Shown: positions 1 through 10,283, counted from the first letter of the stretch. The stretch: 64,000 bases of DNA from Metaphire vulgaris (GCA_018105865.1 CM030834.1:6744668-6808667); one strand, 5' to 3'. Notes: generated by a model not told the origin, from the letters alone. Numbers and translations: made by a program.

Positions 1-680
1 TAATGCAATATTTAAATAATTAATGTCCACATTCTTGTTATAAAATCGTCAATTCTATAACTGGACTTAATCTGGTTCGACGCTATAATCGCTAGAGTCT
101 AGCGGTTAGACGATCTTTAATATAAGACAACGATATTCTCCTCTGATTATCACATTTCTTCTCGTTTTGTCAATTGTACGCACCGGAACATTGAAATGGA
201 AGCCAGGGAGGGGTCTACACCTACACAGATGTCAACGGCTCATATATCTTCCACCTCATTTGATGGACACCTACCTGCTCTCGAAAGAGCTATAGAAATT
301 CACAAGATTTTACTTACTTTCTTACTTAAATGGACACCTTTTCTTAAGAAAAATGTATACAGAAGATTATAATCCTTCCATGGTAGAAATGTCAGTTTCA
401 GATTTTCAATTCTTGAAATTTGAAAAGCCTTTCTTCTTAACCCCTTAACTGGGGATCCCGGATATATCTGTCTATTTTACATTGAGTTACAGTTAAATAC
501 ACGGTTAAGAGGTTAAACATCATTGTTTGCTGTGATATCCATTCTACGATAATTAAATCAATTCTATCAAATTGTTGTTTTACATGGATAAATATGGATA
601 TAACCTACATTTTGAAATATTAGCTAGTAGTTAAAGTTATTCTTTTCAGCATTTAAGCAAGAGGAATAGTCGACATTAAG
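1..680. other. Intergenic stretch, no gene seen
   Basis: I see no coding signal on either strand. A short segment near 281-325 (a run resembling GCTATAGAAATTCACAAGATTTTA) resembles one near 6126-6165 and looks like the 3' tail of a non-LTR retrotransposon family. The remainder is plain AT-rich sequence. Confidence 0.5.
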
Positions 681-799
<119 letters not shown>

Positions 800-812
800 T
801 CATTGAAGGTCT

Positions 813-1689
813 TCACCGACGACGACAGCAGCAGCAACAACATGAGAAGAACGAGCAACAGCAGTCATATGAATCGCGAGCAGTGGGATTCTGGTGATGA
901 GAATCATTTTGTTCAGTCAGTTTTCTTGGTTGATCAGTTACTGGTTGATGTCCACTAATGGTAAATAGGTCACTCACTGGTGCTTGGACTTCGGAGAATT
1001 TTGCCGTGGCTCCAACCAGCTCAGTTTGATTAGTAGGCCTACTTTGAATTGTGATCGAGCCGTCATGTGTTTCCACAACCATTGAGTCGCCGAAAGCAGT
1101 ACCAGAGACGCCAGGAGGAGCATCTGTTTTGCGATTTTGATCAAAGATGATGTTGAATTGATTCGTCTCAAATATTGGATCTGTCCTTTGATTACCGTTC
1201 CCTTTGAGTTCGGTGTTCATATTTTCGTCTTTAGACAGACAGTTTGAAACGGCTTCTCTCACCGAGATGTGATTCCTGTATGTGCATCTCGTTTTCTGCC
1301 ATTCTTTGATGTATCTATCAATGTATCTCTCTGCCCCCGTTTGTCTCATTTCGATTGTTCGTCCGCCACAATGAGTAGTTTTTCGATCACGAAATCGACG
1401 TCGGACGTCACCAGCCGTTCACTGACATGACATCGACTGGAATCGTTTCAATGACTCCGAGTGTTTGCAATATGCGGTAGATGTAGAGACGTCTGTTGCC
1501 CGTCAGAGCCCACCAGTCGCCTTCTTCGAATACTACCTCCATGGCTGGGATGTCGTTGACTGTAATATGACGGTTCAGCAACTGTTGGAAAGTATTCGAA
1601 ACGAATGTTCTGTCGGTGAATCTGCTTCCGATGCTGTCCTGAGTGAATTTAATGTCAGAAGGACGCATACGACGCGAATGGGGCGCCAT
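813..1689 (-). pseudogene. ParB/sulfiredoxin-fold-like protein, left copy, frameshifted
   Basis: This is the left of two direct copies of an intronless gene; the other is at 6383-7228. The N-terminal half begins MAPHSRRMRPSDIKFTQ, and its domain core carries a G-D-W-W-A-L-T-G-N-R-R-L-Y signature like the G-x-R-R nucleotide-binding loop of ParB and sulfiredoxin folds. Against the intact copy, this one has one extra base near 1409-1435. The first frame therefore stops after the domain (about residue 93) and the second half continues in another frame from about 1349. The second half is low-complexity and polar and ends in a cysteine run (CCCSFFSCCCCCC) before basic residues. I read it as a recent pseudogene, but a single-base sequencing error would give the same picture. 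The domain assignment rests on motif recognition only. Confidence 0.7.
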
Positions 1690-2005
1690 TATGAGCCTAA
1701 TAATATTGTGATCCCAAGTACTATTGTCAATCATGCGTGACATAAACAAATGTCATTTTACCCAGTACATTTCAAAAAGCCAGTAATAACATCTTACCCA
1801 AACAGAACACAACACATCGAACAAATCTATTAAATATTCTGCAATATCCGTAAGTATGACAAACCAGGTGCAAGAACCAGGCGCAGCTTTTGCCTTTAAA
1901 GAGAATTCGTTCGCCCTATGAATCAGCTGATGCCGTGAATAGCGTCACTAGAAATTCAAAACCAACACAGCTGGAATTTCCGTGATCCTTTTTTAGATGA
2001 TTACG
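813..2005 (-). repeat. Direct segmental duplication, left unit
   Basis: The unit contains the left ParB-like copy plus about 315 bp of its 5' flank, and matches 6383-7592. Flank matches include AGCGTCACTAGAAATTC and a following GGAATTTCC segment at about 1945-1985 and again at 7534-7572. Both units have the same orientation. Conservation of the flank suggests the duplication included the promoter. Confidence 0.75.
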
Positions 2006-2458
2006 TCACGAATCGTTCATGTGCAACATGTGTGTCAACAGTGTTCCTATTTGGACCTAACTATACCCTTGTATGCCCTACGTTCTTACAGCTTTACGCC
2101 TTCTATGTACGAGGGGCGTCCCAAAAGTTTTCGGCCTAGCAACTATCCAAACACAAGACAAAACTTTTATCAACATTATTTTTCAACATAATCTCCTTCA
2201 ACTTCAATACATTTAGTCCAACGTTTCTGAAGCATTCTATGCCAGTATGCCAGTCTGATAGAAGGTTGTATCTTGGTCAGTCAGAAATGCTCTATACCGC
2301 CTCAATGACATCTTTGTCACATGTGTACTGTCTACCACGTAGGTATTCTTTCAGTTTTGGGAACAGGTAGAAGTCTGATGGTGCTAAATCTGGTGAACAT
2401 GGTGGATGCGGTAGCAATTCATAGCCACATTCACTTGCAGCAGACGTTGCAATGTGTG

Positions 2459-2462
<4 letters not shown>

Positions 2463-2515
<53 letters not shown>
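2463..2515. repeat. (GA)n microsatellite in mariner coding sequence
   Basis: A GA run sits inside the mariner transposase reading frame just after the second catalytic aspartate. On the minus strand it reads as alternating Leu-Ser. Confidence 0.95.
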
Positions 2516-2733
2516 CATTGTCTTGAAACAGAATCACTTCGCGTCGCAGCTTTCCTCGTCTCTTTGTTTTCAATGCCTCTCTCAATTGGCGTAATTATGT
2601 TGCATAAAACTCTCATGTTACTCAGAGATGTCCATAGGCTGGGTTAACCTATAGGTTGGGTTGGATTGGGTTGGGTCAGACTTTTCCATATTAATGGTGG
2701 GTTGGGTTGGGTCAGAAAATAAGTCATGGTTTA

Positions 2734-3447
2734 AGAAACTCTAATGTATTGCATTACAAGTACTTAGGAAGCATTATCACAAGTGATGGAAGAAGCGACA
2801 AAGACATCAAGACAAGAATCGGCATGACAAAATCTGCTTTCATGGAAATGAAACAGATACTAACAAGCAAGAAAATTTCAAAAGGAACACGGCTCAGAAT
2901 ACTTAAGTGCTGCGTATTATGGTTAGTTCTGTTTTATGGAACAGAGACTTGGACCATATCAAAAGTTATGAAAAAGAAACTGGAAGCCGCAGAAATGTGG
3001 TTCTATAGGAGAATGCTGAAAGTTCCATGGACGGAAAAGAACTAATAGAGAAATTTTACAGATGATGGAAGAGAAACAAACACTGATGGCTACCATCAAG
3101 CTAAGACAGATGAAATTTTTGTGGCACTTGATGAGGAAAGAGGGACTCGGGAACTTGACAGTTACAGGCATGGTGGCTACCTTCAGGGACTTAAAACACA
3201 TCTATTCCTGACTAAAAGAATCAAGAGGAAAACAAACAATGATTCACGACTACGATTATTCACAGACAGACAGATGTACTACTACAATGGCGCTAAAGAA
3301 GGACTGGAGATGGACAGAAACATCGAACTGCTACTACTACTAACTACTACAAAGATCAAGAGAAAAACAAAGATCAAGATAACAGTGGAAGAGAGGGACT
3401 GAGATGGAGCAGAAACATCGAACATGGTAGGAATACCAAAGATCGAG
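2734..3447 (+). pseudogene. Non-LTR retrotransposon RT C-terminal fragment
   Basis: A frame reading KYLGSIITSDGRSDKDI, then FYGTETWTISKVMKKKLEAAE and RRMLKVPWTEKN, stops at about 3045. After a frameshift it resumes as RQMKFLWHLMRKEGLGNL. This is the conserved C-terminal part of a non-LTR reverse transcriptase polyprotein, downstream of the catalytic domain. The fragment runs directly into the (GAA)n array, which probably is, or grew from, the element's 3' tail. A related degenerate copy is at 48700-49464. I do not assign the clade. Confidence 0.85.
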
Positions 3448-3569
3448 AAAAGAAGAAGAAGAAGAAGCAATGCATGGTAGAGAAGAAGAAGAAGAAGAAG
3501 AAGAAGAAGAAGAAGAAGAAGAAGAAGAAGAAGAAGAAGAAGAAGAAGAAGAAGAAGAAGAAGAAGAAT
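3448..3569. repeat. (GAA)n microsatellite
   Basis: A GAA run with few interruptions lies immediately 3' of the retrotransposon fragment. It generates spurious poly-Glu and poly-Leu/Ser frames. Confidence 0.95.
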
Positions 3570-4185
3570 GTATTGCAGTGAGTTGGGTTGGGTCAAGTAA
3601 ACCTATTATCGGCATGGGTTGGCGTTGGGTTGGAGATTTGATAGGTTGGATTGGATTGGGTTCTAAAAATGGACCCATGGACATCTTTGATGTGACTGTT
3701 GAACCATTTTTAAGATAGTTTGTCATTATAACTCCTTGATTATTCCAAAACACCGTCGCCATCACCTTGCCGGCTGACATTGTCACTTTGAATTTATTTG
3801 GCGCTGGAGAGTCCACGTGCTTCCACACCATGTTCTGACGTTTCGACCCCGGATCAAAGTGATGAACGCACTTCTCATCCTGTGTCACTATTTTGTCAAA
3901 AATGTTTTTTGTTTCATCTTGCAAACGGCTAAGAATATATTCACAGATGTCGACACGAGTTTTCGCCTGTGCTGCTGTTAACAGTCGTGGCACCCAGCAT
4001 GCAGAGACCTTCTTCATACACAACTGTTCAGTAACAATTTGATGTACGGTGTTGCCTGTGGTCTCAGTTATATGCCTGATAGTCAATGCCAGTCTTTGTT
4101 CAGCAGTTCCTGAACAGCCTGGACGTTTTCAGCGGTAGTGGCATATATCGGACGTCCGGACCGGGGTTCATCTGCAATGCTTATT

Positions 4186-4514
4186 CAGTGGTGTCGCGCA
4201 ACAATTTTGTTAGGGGATGCCCACTCCTGACGCCGGGGGCAATTGAACGAAAATTGTAAAATAAGTTATTCCACCGCCCATGTAAACATAAATGGCATAG
4301 AGCATAGACTGTAGACGTAAACATAGATATATAGGATAAGCATAGATATCATAGAAGGCATTTCCAATGCATTTATGGAATGGAGTGCGGTAAAATGTAA
4401 CGCAAACGCAACAATAATTAATAAACGAAATGTTTGAATTTTTGTAGACACCATCATTTTTTAAATTTTGGGGATGCACGGGCATCCCCTGGCTTCCATT
4501 ACGCGACGCCACTG
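4186..4514. mobile_element. Miniature hAT element (329 bp) inside the mariner
   Basis: Termini CAGTGGTGTCGCG and (complement) CAGTGGCGTCGCG are flanked by a perfect 8-bp duplication TGCTTATT (4178-4185 and 4515-4522), the hAT hallmark. There is no transposase frame. Sub-terminal segments containing GGGGATGCCC are also inverted. Confidence 0.9.
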
Positions 4515-4940
4515 TGCTTATTCTACCACGTTTGAATTCAGCAATCTATGACTTAGCAATGCTACATGAAGATGCATCTTCCCCTAATTTCCCAAGCATA
4601 TAATCATGAATGTCCTTGTCAGACATCTCTTTCAAAAACAAATATTAAATTTATAAACGGTGCGTTTTTCATTTCTGTTCATTTTCGCATTATTAACGAT
4701 AGCACATTAATGTTTGCCACAGTTACGGTAAAAACAGTGACGTCATTATGATGTCATCGTTTCCGGTATGTATATAAGTAAGTAAACTATCAACAGTCTC
4801 AAGCATTAGACTTGTATACACAAATAGGGGTGTATGCCGGAAACTTTTGGGACGCCCCTCGTAATAATACAGTAATCTGCGAGACAACGAGTTTATTCTA
4901 TCCAAAGCTTCAGGCCGCGCAAAAGAATGACAGCTCTAAC

Positions 4941-5333
4941 CAGGGCCGCCGAGAGGGGGCAGGAGGGAGGCAAAAATGCACAGGGGCCAGACGCCTGCAG
5001 GGGACCCGGGCCCGGTGGTGATGATGTATTAACAAAATAACAATAGCATGAACTCTGAAAAAGACTGACGAGCAAAAAACGGTCGTCTTCGTCATGAGAA
5101 CACAGAGGTCCGGCGAATGTCAATGGGGCCCGGGTCGCTCAACCAACTACGTATTAACCTGACCGACAAGGTAGAAGACAATAGCAACAGTTTTTTACAC
5201 TTGTTAGGGGCCCGGGGAATTCTATCTGAAAAAGACAGACAAGCAAAAAAAGGTCATCACCAGTTTCTGACGCTTGTCAGAGGCCCGTCACTACCTTTTG
5301 CACAGAAGCCCGGAAATTCTCTCGGCTGCCCTG
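4941..5333. mobile_element. Miniature hAT-like element (393 bp)
   Basis: The left end is CAGGGCCGCCGAGAG and the right end is its complement with one mismatch. The flanks GCTCTAAC (4933-4940) and GCCCTGAC (5334-5341) match at 6 of 8 positions. The interior is GC-rich and repeats GGGGCCCGGG-type blocks. It carries two copies of the TGACAAGCAAAAAAGGTCAT-like motif at 5066-5087 and 5237-5258. Confidence 0.75.
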
Positions 5334-5523
5334 GCCCTGACAAGTCAAGGCACGTATCCTCATTCAACTTTTGATTCATCGATGCATTTTATAAGGGACG
5401 TATTGGCTATATAGTGGAATGGACAATTTCCAGGGAATGCAGGAACCCTTGAAGGTAAACGAAATTTTTGGGACCTATGCCACACACATATATTCCTTTG
5501 CCTGGCTAACAATTGCACCTTGC

Positions 5524-6058
5524 CAGTGATGGGCAACTAACTAAAAGCATTAGTTAAACTATAACTAAATTTAAACTAGAAATAAGTAGTTAAACTTTTA
5601 GTTGCAAACTAACTTTCTAAAATAGTTAACTAAACTAAAAAATATAGTTAAACTTTTTACAACTAATTTTACAACTATTTCCTAGGTATCAGGTATGTGT
5701 TCATGAAAACATAAACGATGCTCGCAACATGAACCTATCAGTCAATGAACCATTGAAATAATTAATTTTTGTCTATTTAATATTTAAGTCTTAGTCTAGA
5801 CTGCAGGAACACAAGCGTGTCAAGTTTGTTTGGAAAAAATTACCCAGAAAAGAATAGATTGAAAAGGGACTGTTATTGAGAATTCGGGACACCAACTAAA
5901 AAGTTTTAATTAAACTATTTAGTTATTAACTAAACATATTCAGTTAAACTAGCATTTTAACTAAACTATTTATATTTAATTAAACTATGAAGCTAACTAA
6001 AGACATTTAGTTAAACTTTTAGTTGGTAACTAATTAGTTAACTAGTTGCCCATCACTG
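5524..6058. mobile_element. Miniature element built of TAGTTAAACTA units
   Basis: Inverted termini CAGTGATGGGCAACTA run to the complementary TAGTTGCCCATCACTG. Flanks CACCTTGC and CTTCTTGC match at 6 of 8. Both sub-terminal halves are dominated by many partial copies of the palindromic unit TAGTTAAACTA. The centre (about 5690-5890) is unrelated AT-rich sequence. A sibling lies at 51504-52341. Confidence 0.75.
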
Positions 6059-6257
6059 CTTCTTGCCTATAGTTATTTCAAGAGAAACTAAATGCACAAG
6101 AATAAGCAGCTACTGCGGTACTACTCTCTAAAGAGCGCTATATAAATCCACGAGATTTTATTTGACTCTACTTTGTTCGGGTCTATCGTAGAATATGCGT
6201 TCCAGAATTTCAACTCACAAAAGGCCATTTTCTTTGAAATAGTATATCATTTGCTAA

Positions 6258-6332
6258 GATGATGATGATGATGGTGATGATGATGATGATGATGATGATA
6301 GTGGTGGCGGCGATGATGATGATGATGAAGAT
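6258..6332. repeat. (GAT)n microsatellite
   Basis: A GAT/GGT run immediately 3' of the intact ParB-like gene, parallel to the TAA array 3' of its sister copy. Confidence 0.95.
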
Positions 6333-6382
6333 AATGAGATATCAATTTTGAGCGAAAGCTCACTAACTTAACTAAAATGTCT

Positions 6383-7228
6383 TCAGTCACAGCAGCAACA
6401 ACAACATGTAAAGCACGAGTAACAGCAATCGCATGAGCAACACACATCGGAATTCTGGTGAGCCCTATCTTGCACATTCAATCTTCTTGGTTGATCAGTT
6501 GCTAGCTGTTGAATCATAGCATATATATCAATAACATTTTCAGGTATTTCGACCTTGCAGTGATTCTCTGCGCCTTGAAATCCGTTGGAGTCGTTATGTA
6601 TTTCAACGGCCGTTGATTCATCTAACGCAGTATCAGAGGCGCCAGAAGGAGCATTTTTTCTATGATTTTGATCAACGCTGATGAATTTATTCGTCTGAAG
6701 TTTGGGAGCTGTAGTCCTTAGGATGCAGTTCCCGTTGACTTTAGTGTCCAGATATCTGTTTTCGTTTTCAGACAGACAGCTTGATACAGCTTCGGTTGCC
6801 GAGATTTGATTTTCAAACGTACACCGTTCCGTTGCTTGCCAAGTTGTGATATGCTGATCAATGTATCTCTCGGCCACCTTTTGTCTCATTTCGATTGTTC
6901 GTCCGCCACAATGAGTAGTTTTTCGCTCACGAAATCGACGTCGGACACCAAGACCGTCCATTGGTATGACATAGACTGGAATCGTTTCAATGACTCGGAG
7001 CGTTTCCAATATGCGGTAGATGTAAAGACGTCTGTTGCCCGTTAGAGCACACCAGTCACCGTCTTCCTCGACTACTTCCATGGCTGGGATGTCGTCGACG
7101 GTAATACGACCATTCAGTAACTGCTGGAAAGTATTCGAGACAAATTTTCCGTCGGTGAATCTGCTTCCGATGCTGTCCTGAGTGAATTTAATGTCAGAAG
7201 GACGCATTCGACGCGAATGGGGCGCCAT
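6383..7228 (-). CDS. ParB/sulfiredoxin-fold-like protein with cysteine-run tail
   Basis: This is an intronless 281-residue open frame whose start codon aligns with that of the sister copy at 1689. Residues about 8-85 form a compact domain: an FTQDSIGSRF segment, an IPAMEVVEEDGDWCALTGNRRL segment, then IPVYVI. The pattern of helix, edge strand, G-x-R-R loop and strand resembles ParB and sulfiredoxin folds, which bind nucleotide or DNA, but I cannot show catalysis. Residues about 90-255 are hydrophilic and low-complexity. The last 19 residues contain 12 cysteines, including a run of six. There is no signal peptide or membrane segment. The sister copy also ends in a cysteine run, so this is a shared trait, although both lie beside trinucleotide microsatellites. 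Possible roles of the tail (palmitoylation, metal binding) are inference. About 360 bp of 5' flank is shared with the other copy. Confidence 0.65.
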   Translation of the reverse strand: MAPHSRRMRPSDIKFTQDSIGSRFTDGKFVSNTFQQLLNGRITVDDIPAMEVVEEDGDWCALTGNRRLYIYRILETLRVIETIPVYVIPMDGLGVRRRFRERKTTHCGGRTIEMRQKVAERYIDQHITTWQATERCTFENQISATEAVSSCLSENENRYLDTKVNGNCILRTTAPKLQTNKFISVDQNHRKNAPSGASDTALDESTAVEIHNDSNGFQGAENHCKVEIPENVIDIYAMIQQLATDQPRRLNVQDRAHQNSDVCCSCDCCYSCFTCCCCCCD

Positions 7229-7549
7229 TATGAGCTTACGTAATATAATAGTGATCCCACGTAGACCTCTATCGGTTATGCATCATGTAAACAAGGTTTC
7301 ACATTTAGCCAGTCTCAATTCTATCTTACCCGAACAGAGAGCTAAATCTTAAGCATATCTACAGTATGCATTTACCTTGGAGTATTTGAACGCTTACTAA
7401 AATAATCCCAGCTTTCAGCTTAAAGACGCTATAGTAGCCTACTTGCCAACTTTGCTTGGTCATGTACAGATGTTCTCTGCCTGTGCGTACGTTAGTTCAG
7501 ACCTAGGCAAATAGGCTAGGCATGTGAGGAGATAGCGTCACTAGAAATT

Positions 7550-7723
7550 CGAAACTGAAACAGTTGGAATTTCCATGGTCCTTTTTAAGACTGATTACGT
7601 CGTTCAAGGGCTGAAAGGCGTGTAGACCATGGAGGTATTGGTCTACAGTCTACACGCCTTTCAGCCCTTGAACGACGCATCAGTCTTTAAAAGGATCATG
7701 GAAATTCCAACTGTTTCAGTTCG
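7550..7723. repeat. 174-bp near-perfect palindrome
   Basis: The left arm (7550-7627) and right arm (7648-7723) are inverted copies with only a few mismatches, separated by a 20-base loop. Transcribed, it would fold into a hairpin of about 76 bp. The outer part of the left arm (CAGTTGGAATTTCC region) also belongs to the duplicated 5' flank of the ParB-like genes, so the right arm looks like an inverted copy of gene-proximal sequence. Confidence 0.9.
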
Positions 7724-8060
7724 AGTCCCGTATGTTTCTGAAAAATAGCCGACAGCCCTAAATATGCTACGCACTGCTTGCTAGTTAAATGTTAGAGCGC
7801 TGTTTGTTTGAGTGTTTGTTGAAGTCACACTTTAGAATCCTAAAGTTTGTTGATTTATTTGTTCGCCACTATATGAATTGGATTTTATTCTGTATAAAAG
7901 TGTAATGCAGAGACATTTAAGTGGATTCCTGGTTCATCGAATTGCTGCTTTAATTGCAAATCAACTATACAAATTCAACAAAAGAACTTGATTTCTTTTG
8001 AAATCTTATTACCAGAGCCGGCTCGTGAGTTTCTGGCGCCCTAGGCAAGCGGGTCCAGAC

Positions 8061-8103
<43 letters not shown>

Positions 8104-8818
8104 ATATATATTCCTAAGATTGCTTAATTGTTCATTTCTGTTGTTCTATATTGCATTGCTTAACACGTTGACTTGCGATTGATTACTGGGACGCGGCTGG
8201 TTGGAATGCGTTCATGCGTGAAATCAACTAGATACAAAATTGAACAAAAGAACTTGCCATCTGTTACTAGTATCATGTTTTGAAATCATAGGAAAATTCC
8301 GGTGCCCTTAGGTGACGGAACAATAGTTAGCTCAACAATCGTGGAGTTTCATAAAATGGAAACAATTTCAATTTAAATTCCAACCTTCATTGTCTGGTCC
8401 AAATGCCGCCCCTGACCCAAAAATTATCCGCTTAAATAAATAATTACATCGTAGCAGGAATTCTCCAGGTGTACGTTTATACGACGCGTCAGGAGGATTA
8501 TTGTTGAGTATAATTTTTGAACAAATGTTTATAGGACAAATTTAACATTTCATAGAATATGCCTTTTTGATTGGTCACTCATTCTAGTGCATTAAAGGAA
8601 GCAGAAGAATGATTCCAAGACGCATAAGCTAAAATAGATTGAACTAAGGACGTCATCTGACGTCCTTTATGAGAAGCAACATTTTATTTCAACACGGCTA
8701 GAGATTAATTTATCTAAACAAACAGTTGATTATTTTAGCTGCTTAGTATATTAGTAATCCTCCTTCGTAACATCACATGACTCACATCTCATAACGTTTT
8801 CAATGAATGATTAAAGCT
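7724..8818. other. Intergenic transposon debris
   Basis: No gene seen. A hAT-type end begins at 8013 (CAGAGCCGGCTCGTGAG, then GGCGCCCTAGGCAAG) and is followed by an AT microsatellite at 8062-8102. It may be the 3' terminus of the minus-strand hAT element whose transposase fragment begins at 9058, but no matching second terminus was found. Confidence 0.45.
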
Positions 8819-9058
8819 TCATGATAGATAACTTAAATAGCCAATTAAGACGGCGCACTCCGGCTGCAGCAAATTCTTTAGCAATATGTCGGCAACATTT
8901 ATTTTGCTGAAGTCTTCACTTTCAATTGAGAGAATGGCTAAGTCAGTTATTCGTTCTTGGCACATCGACGACCTAAAATAATATTTTATAAGTTTTAATC
9001 GCGAGAAACATCTTTCTCCAGATGCCACACTTACAGAAGTTGTAAACATTGTTTCCAA
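8819..9058 (-). pseudogene. hAT transposase C-terminal (dimerisation) fragment
   Basis: The frame reads SVASGERCFSRLKLIKYYFRS followed by MCQERITDLAILSIESE. This is the hATC dimerisation segment found in hAT transposases and domesticated relatives. Only about 80 residues remain; the catalytic and zinc-finger regions are absent upstream (9059-9300), where a miniature element starts at 9101. Confidence 0.85.
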
Positions 9059-9100
9059 AGTTATTGTTAAATTTGGAAAAATTTGGCAAAAATTTAGGCC

Positions 9101-9252
9101 CAGTGGCGTAATGCACTTTGTTGATGCCCTCCGGGCCCCGGGCGGGGGCCCAAAGAGGGTCTAAGCTAGGGTTACGGGTTAACTCGATGTATTTTTGGAA
9201 CTTTGGGGTCCATGACAAAGATGCCCCCCGGGTCAAAAGTCACGCTACTCTG
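9101..9252. mobile_element. Miniature hAT-like element, short copy
   Basis: It starts CAGTGGCGTAATGCACTTTG and ends near CACGCTACTCTG, matching the element at 43343-43615, including a CCCGGGCGGGG segment and GTCTAAGCTAGGGTTA. I could not find an 8-bp duplication, so the ends may be eroded. Confidence 0.65.
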
Positions 9253-9791
9253 GGCTTTACGAGTCGATGTATTTTTTTTTCGTGATGGGCTTTGCGGCGA
9301 TATTCTGCATCGGACAGTTTTTCTTGCTGCGCGATTAAAAAATTAACTCAAGTTTCTAACCTTGTAATAAATTTAATACGATCTGAAGTCTGTAACGGTG
9401 TCAACCGTCAAACATTCAAAGTTTAATTTTGTCTTCAACGATTGGTCAGAATTAATTTACGGCGTAAATACGATATTGTGACGTCACTGCTGCATGCGTC
9501 ACTGCGTCACTGTCTGACCAGTGAGGTTAACAATTAAGGACCGACCCCCCAAGTACGATGATAAGGATGAGGACCGACCCTCCAGGGACGAGGACAAGGA
9601 CGAGGGCCTACCCCCAAGCACAAGGACCAAAAAGACTGACCCCTAAGAACAAGGATCAAGGACAAAGACAAGGACCGACCTGTGTCAGACAAACAAGTCA
9701 GAAAGGATCGAAAAATCAAAGACAATTTCAATTCGATTCACAAAATTAGAAAAGCAAAAAAAGAATGTTGTAAAACATAATCTATATAGTC

Positions 9792-10004
9792 TTTTAAGGA
9801 TGAAGGGCCACAGTCCCAAGATGACCACATGCATACGTTTCAGTCTCTTCTATAAAAACAACTGACTTTTTTTCTGTAGTGCAGCGGCTGATCTTTAAAG
9901 CCTTAGGGGGCCACTTTTCATTGAAATCCTGGAAAAGTCCGCGGGCCACAAAAAATCGCCGGCGGGCCACTAGTGGCCCGAAGGCCACGGGTTGTACACC
10001 CCTG
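9792..10004. mobile_element. Possible insertion flanked by a 12-bp direct repeat
   Basis: The segment is flanked by ATCTATATAGTC at 9780-9791 and 10005-10016. The right end CGGGTTGTACACCCCTG is a common hAT-type terminus, but the left end is not its inverse. The interior contains GCGGGCCACTAGTGGCCCG. Confidence 0.5.
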
Positions 10005-10283
10005 ATCTATATAGTCAACAGCAATGTTGCATTTCAAATAAACAACTGTTTCCAGCGGCTGATCAGTAATGCCACGCACGATGAGGTCTAATTAAGAGAT
10101 CACTTTGCGAAAACACTCGCTAAACTGAAGCCGACGTCGCAGGGCAACAAAGAATTCTGCTAAAGAATCAACTCCTCATTCAGCTGGCAGGTTATCCGAA
10201 GGCAAGCTATCATATGTACAGTCGGCTGCAGCATCTGCTCTTCATCACTGTCTTCGTTGTCAGTACTAGCAATTTGATAATTT

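Larger units (their letters stand above)
2623..3689. mobile_element. hAT-like element inserted in the mariner
   Basis: Inverted termini CAGAGATGTCCATAGG and (complement) CAAAGATGTCCATGGG bound the element. An 8-bp duplication flanks it: ATGTTACT at 2615-2622 and ATGTGACT at 3690-3697, with one mismatch. The position coincides with the break in the mariner frame. The termini are followed by TTGGGTTGGGT-type simple repeats on both sides. The interior is a non-LTR retrotransposon fragment with a GAA array rather than a transposase. Confidence 0.75.
2292..4140 (-). pseudogene. mariner transposase, broken
   Basis: Two coding blocks lie on the minus strand. The upstream block (about 4140-3698) holds the catalytic-domain start with VTQDEKCVHHFDPGSKRQ, ending near NYLKNGSTVT. 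The downstream block (about 2611-2292) holds KTKRRGKL, the second catalytic aspartate in QDN, and SPDLAPSDFYLFP with the third aspartate of the D,D34D triad. The break coincides exactly with the 2623-3689 insertion. The downstream block also has an in-frame TAA and a (GA)n expansion replacing the usual APAHTA segment after QDN. The N-terminal helix-turn-helix region near 4523-4700 is not clearly readable. Confidence 0.88.
2110..4861 (-). mobile_element. mariner (Tc1/mariner) element, disrupted
   Basis: The termini are near-perfect inverted repeats: CGAGGGGCGTCCCAAAAGTT at 2110 and its complement ending at 4861. Both are flanked by the TA dinucleotide expected of a mariner target site (2108-2109 and 4862-4863). 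The minus strand between them encodes pieces of a mariner transposase. The copy is about 2.75 kb, against roughly 1.3 kb for a normal mariner. The excess is explained by a hAT-like insertion at 2623-3689, another at 4186-4514, and an expanded GA microsatellite inside the coding region. It is clearly non-autonomous now. Confidence 0.9.

Noticed and set aside
3282..3596. Leu/Ser/Glu-rich frames over the GAA array
   Set aside because: Microsatellite translation in several frames on both strands.
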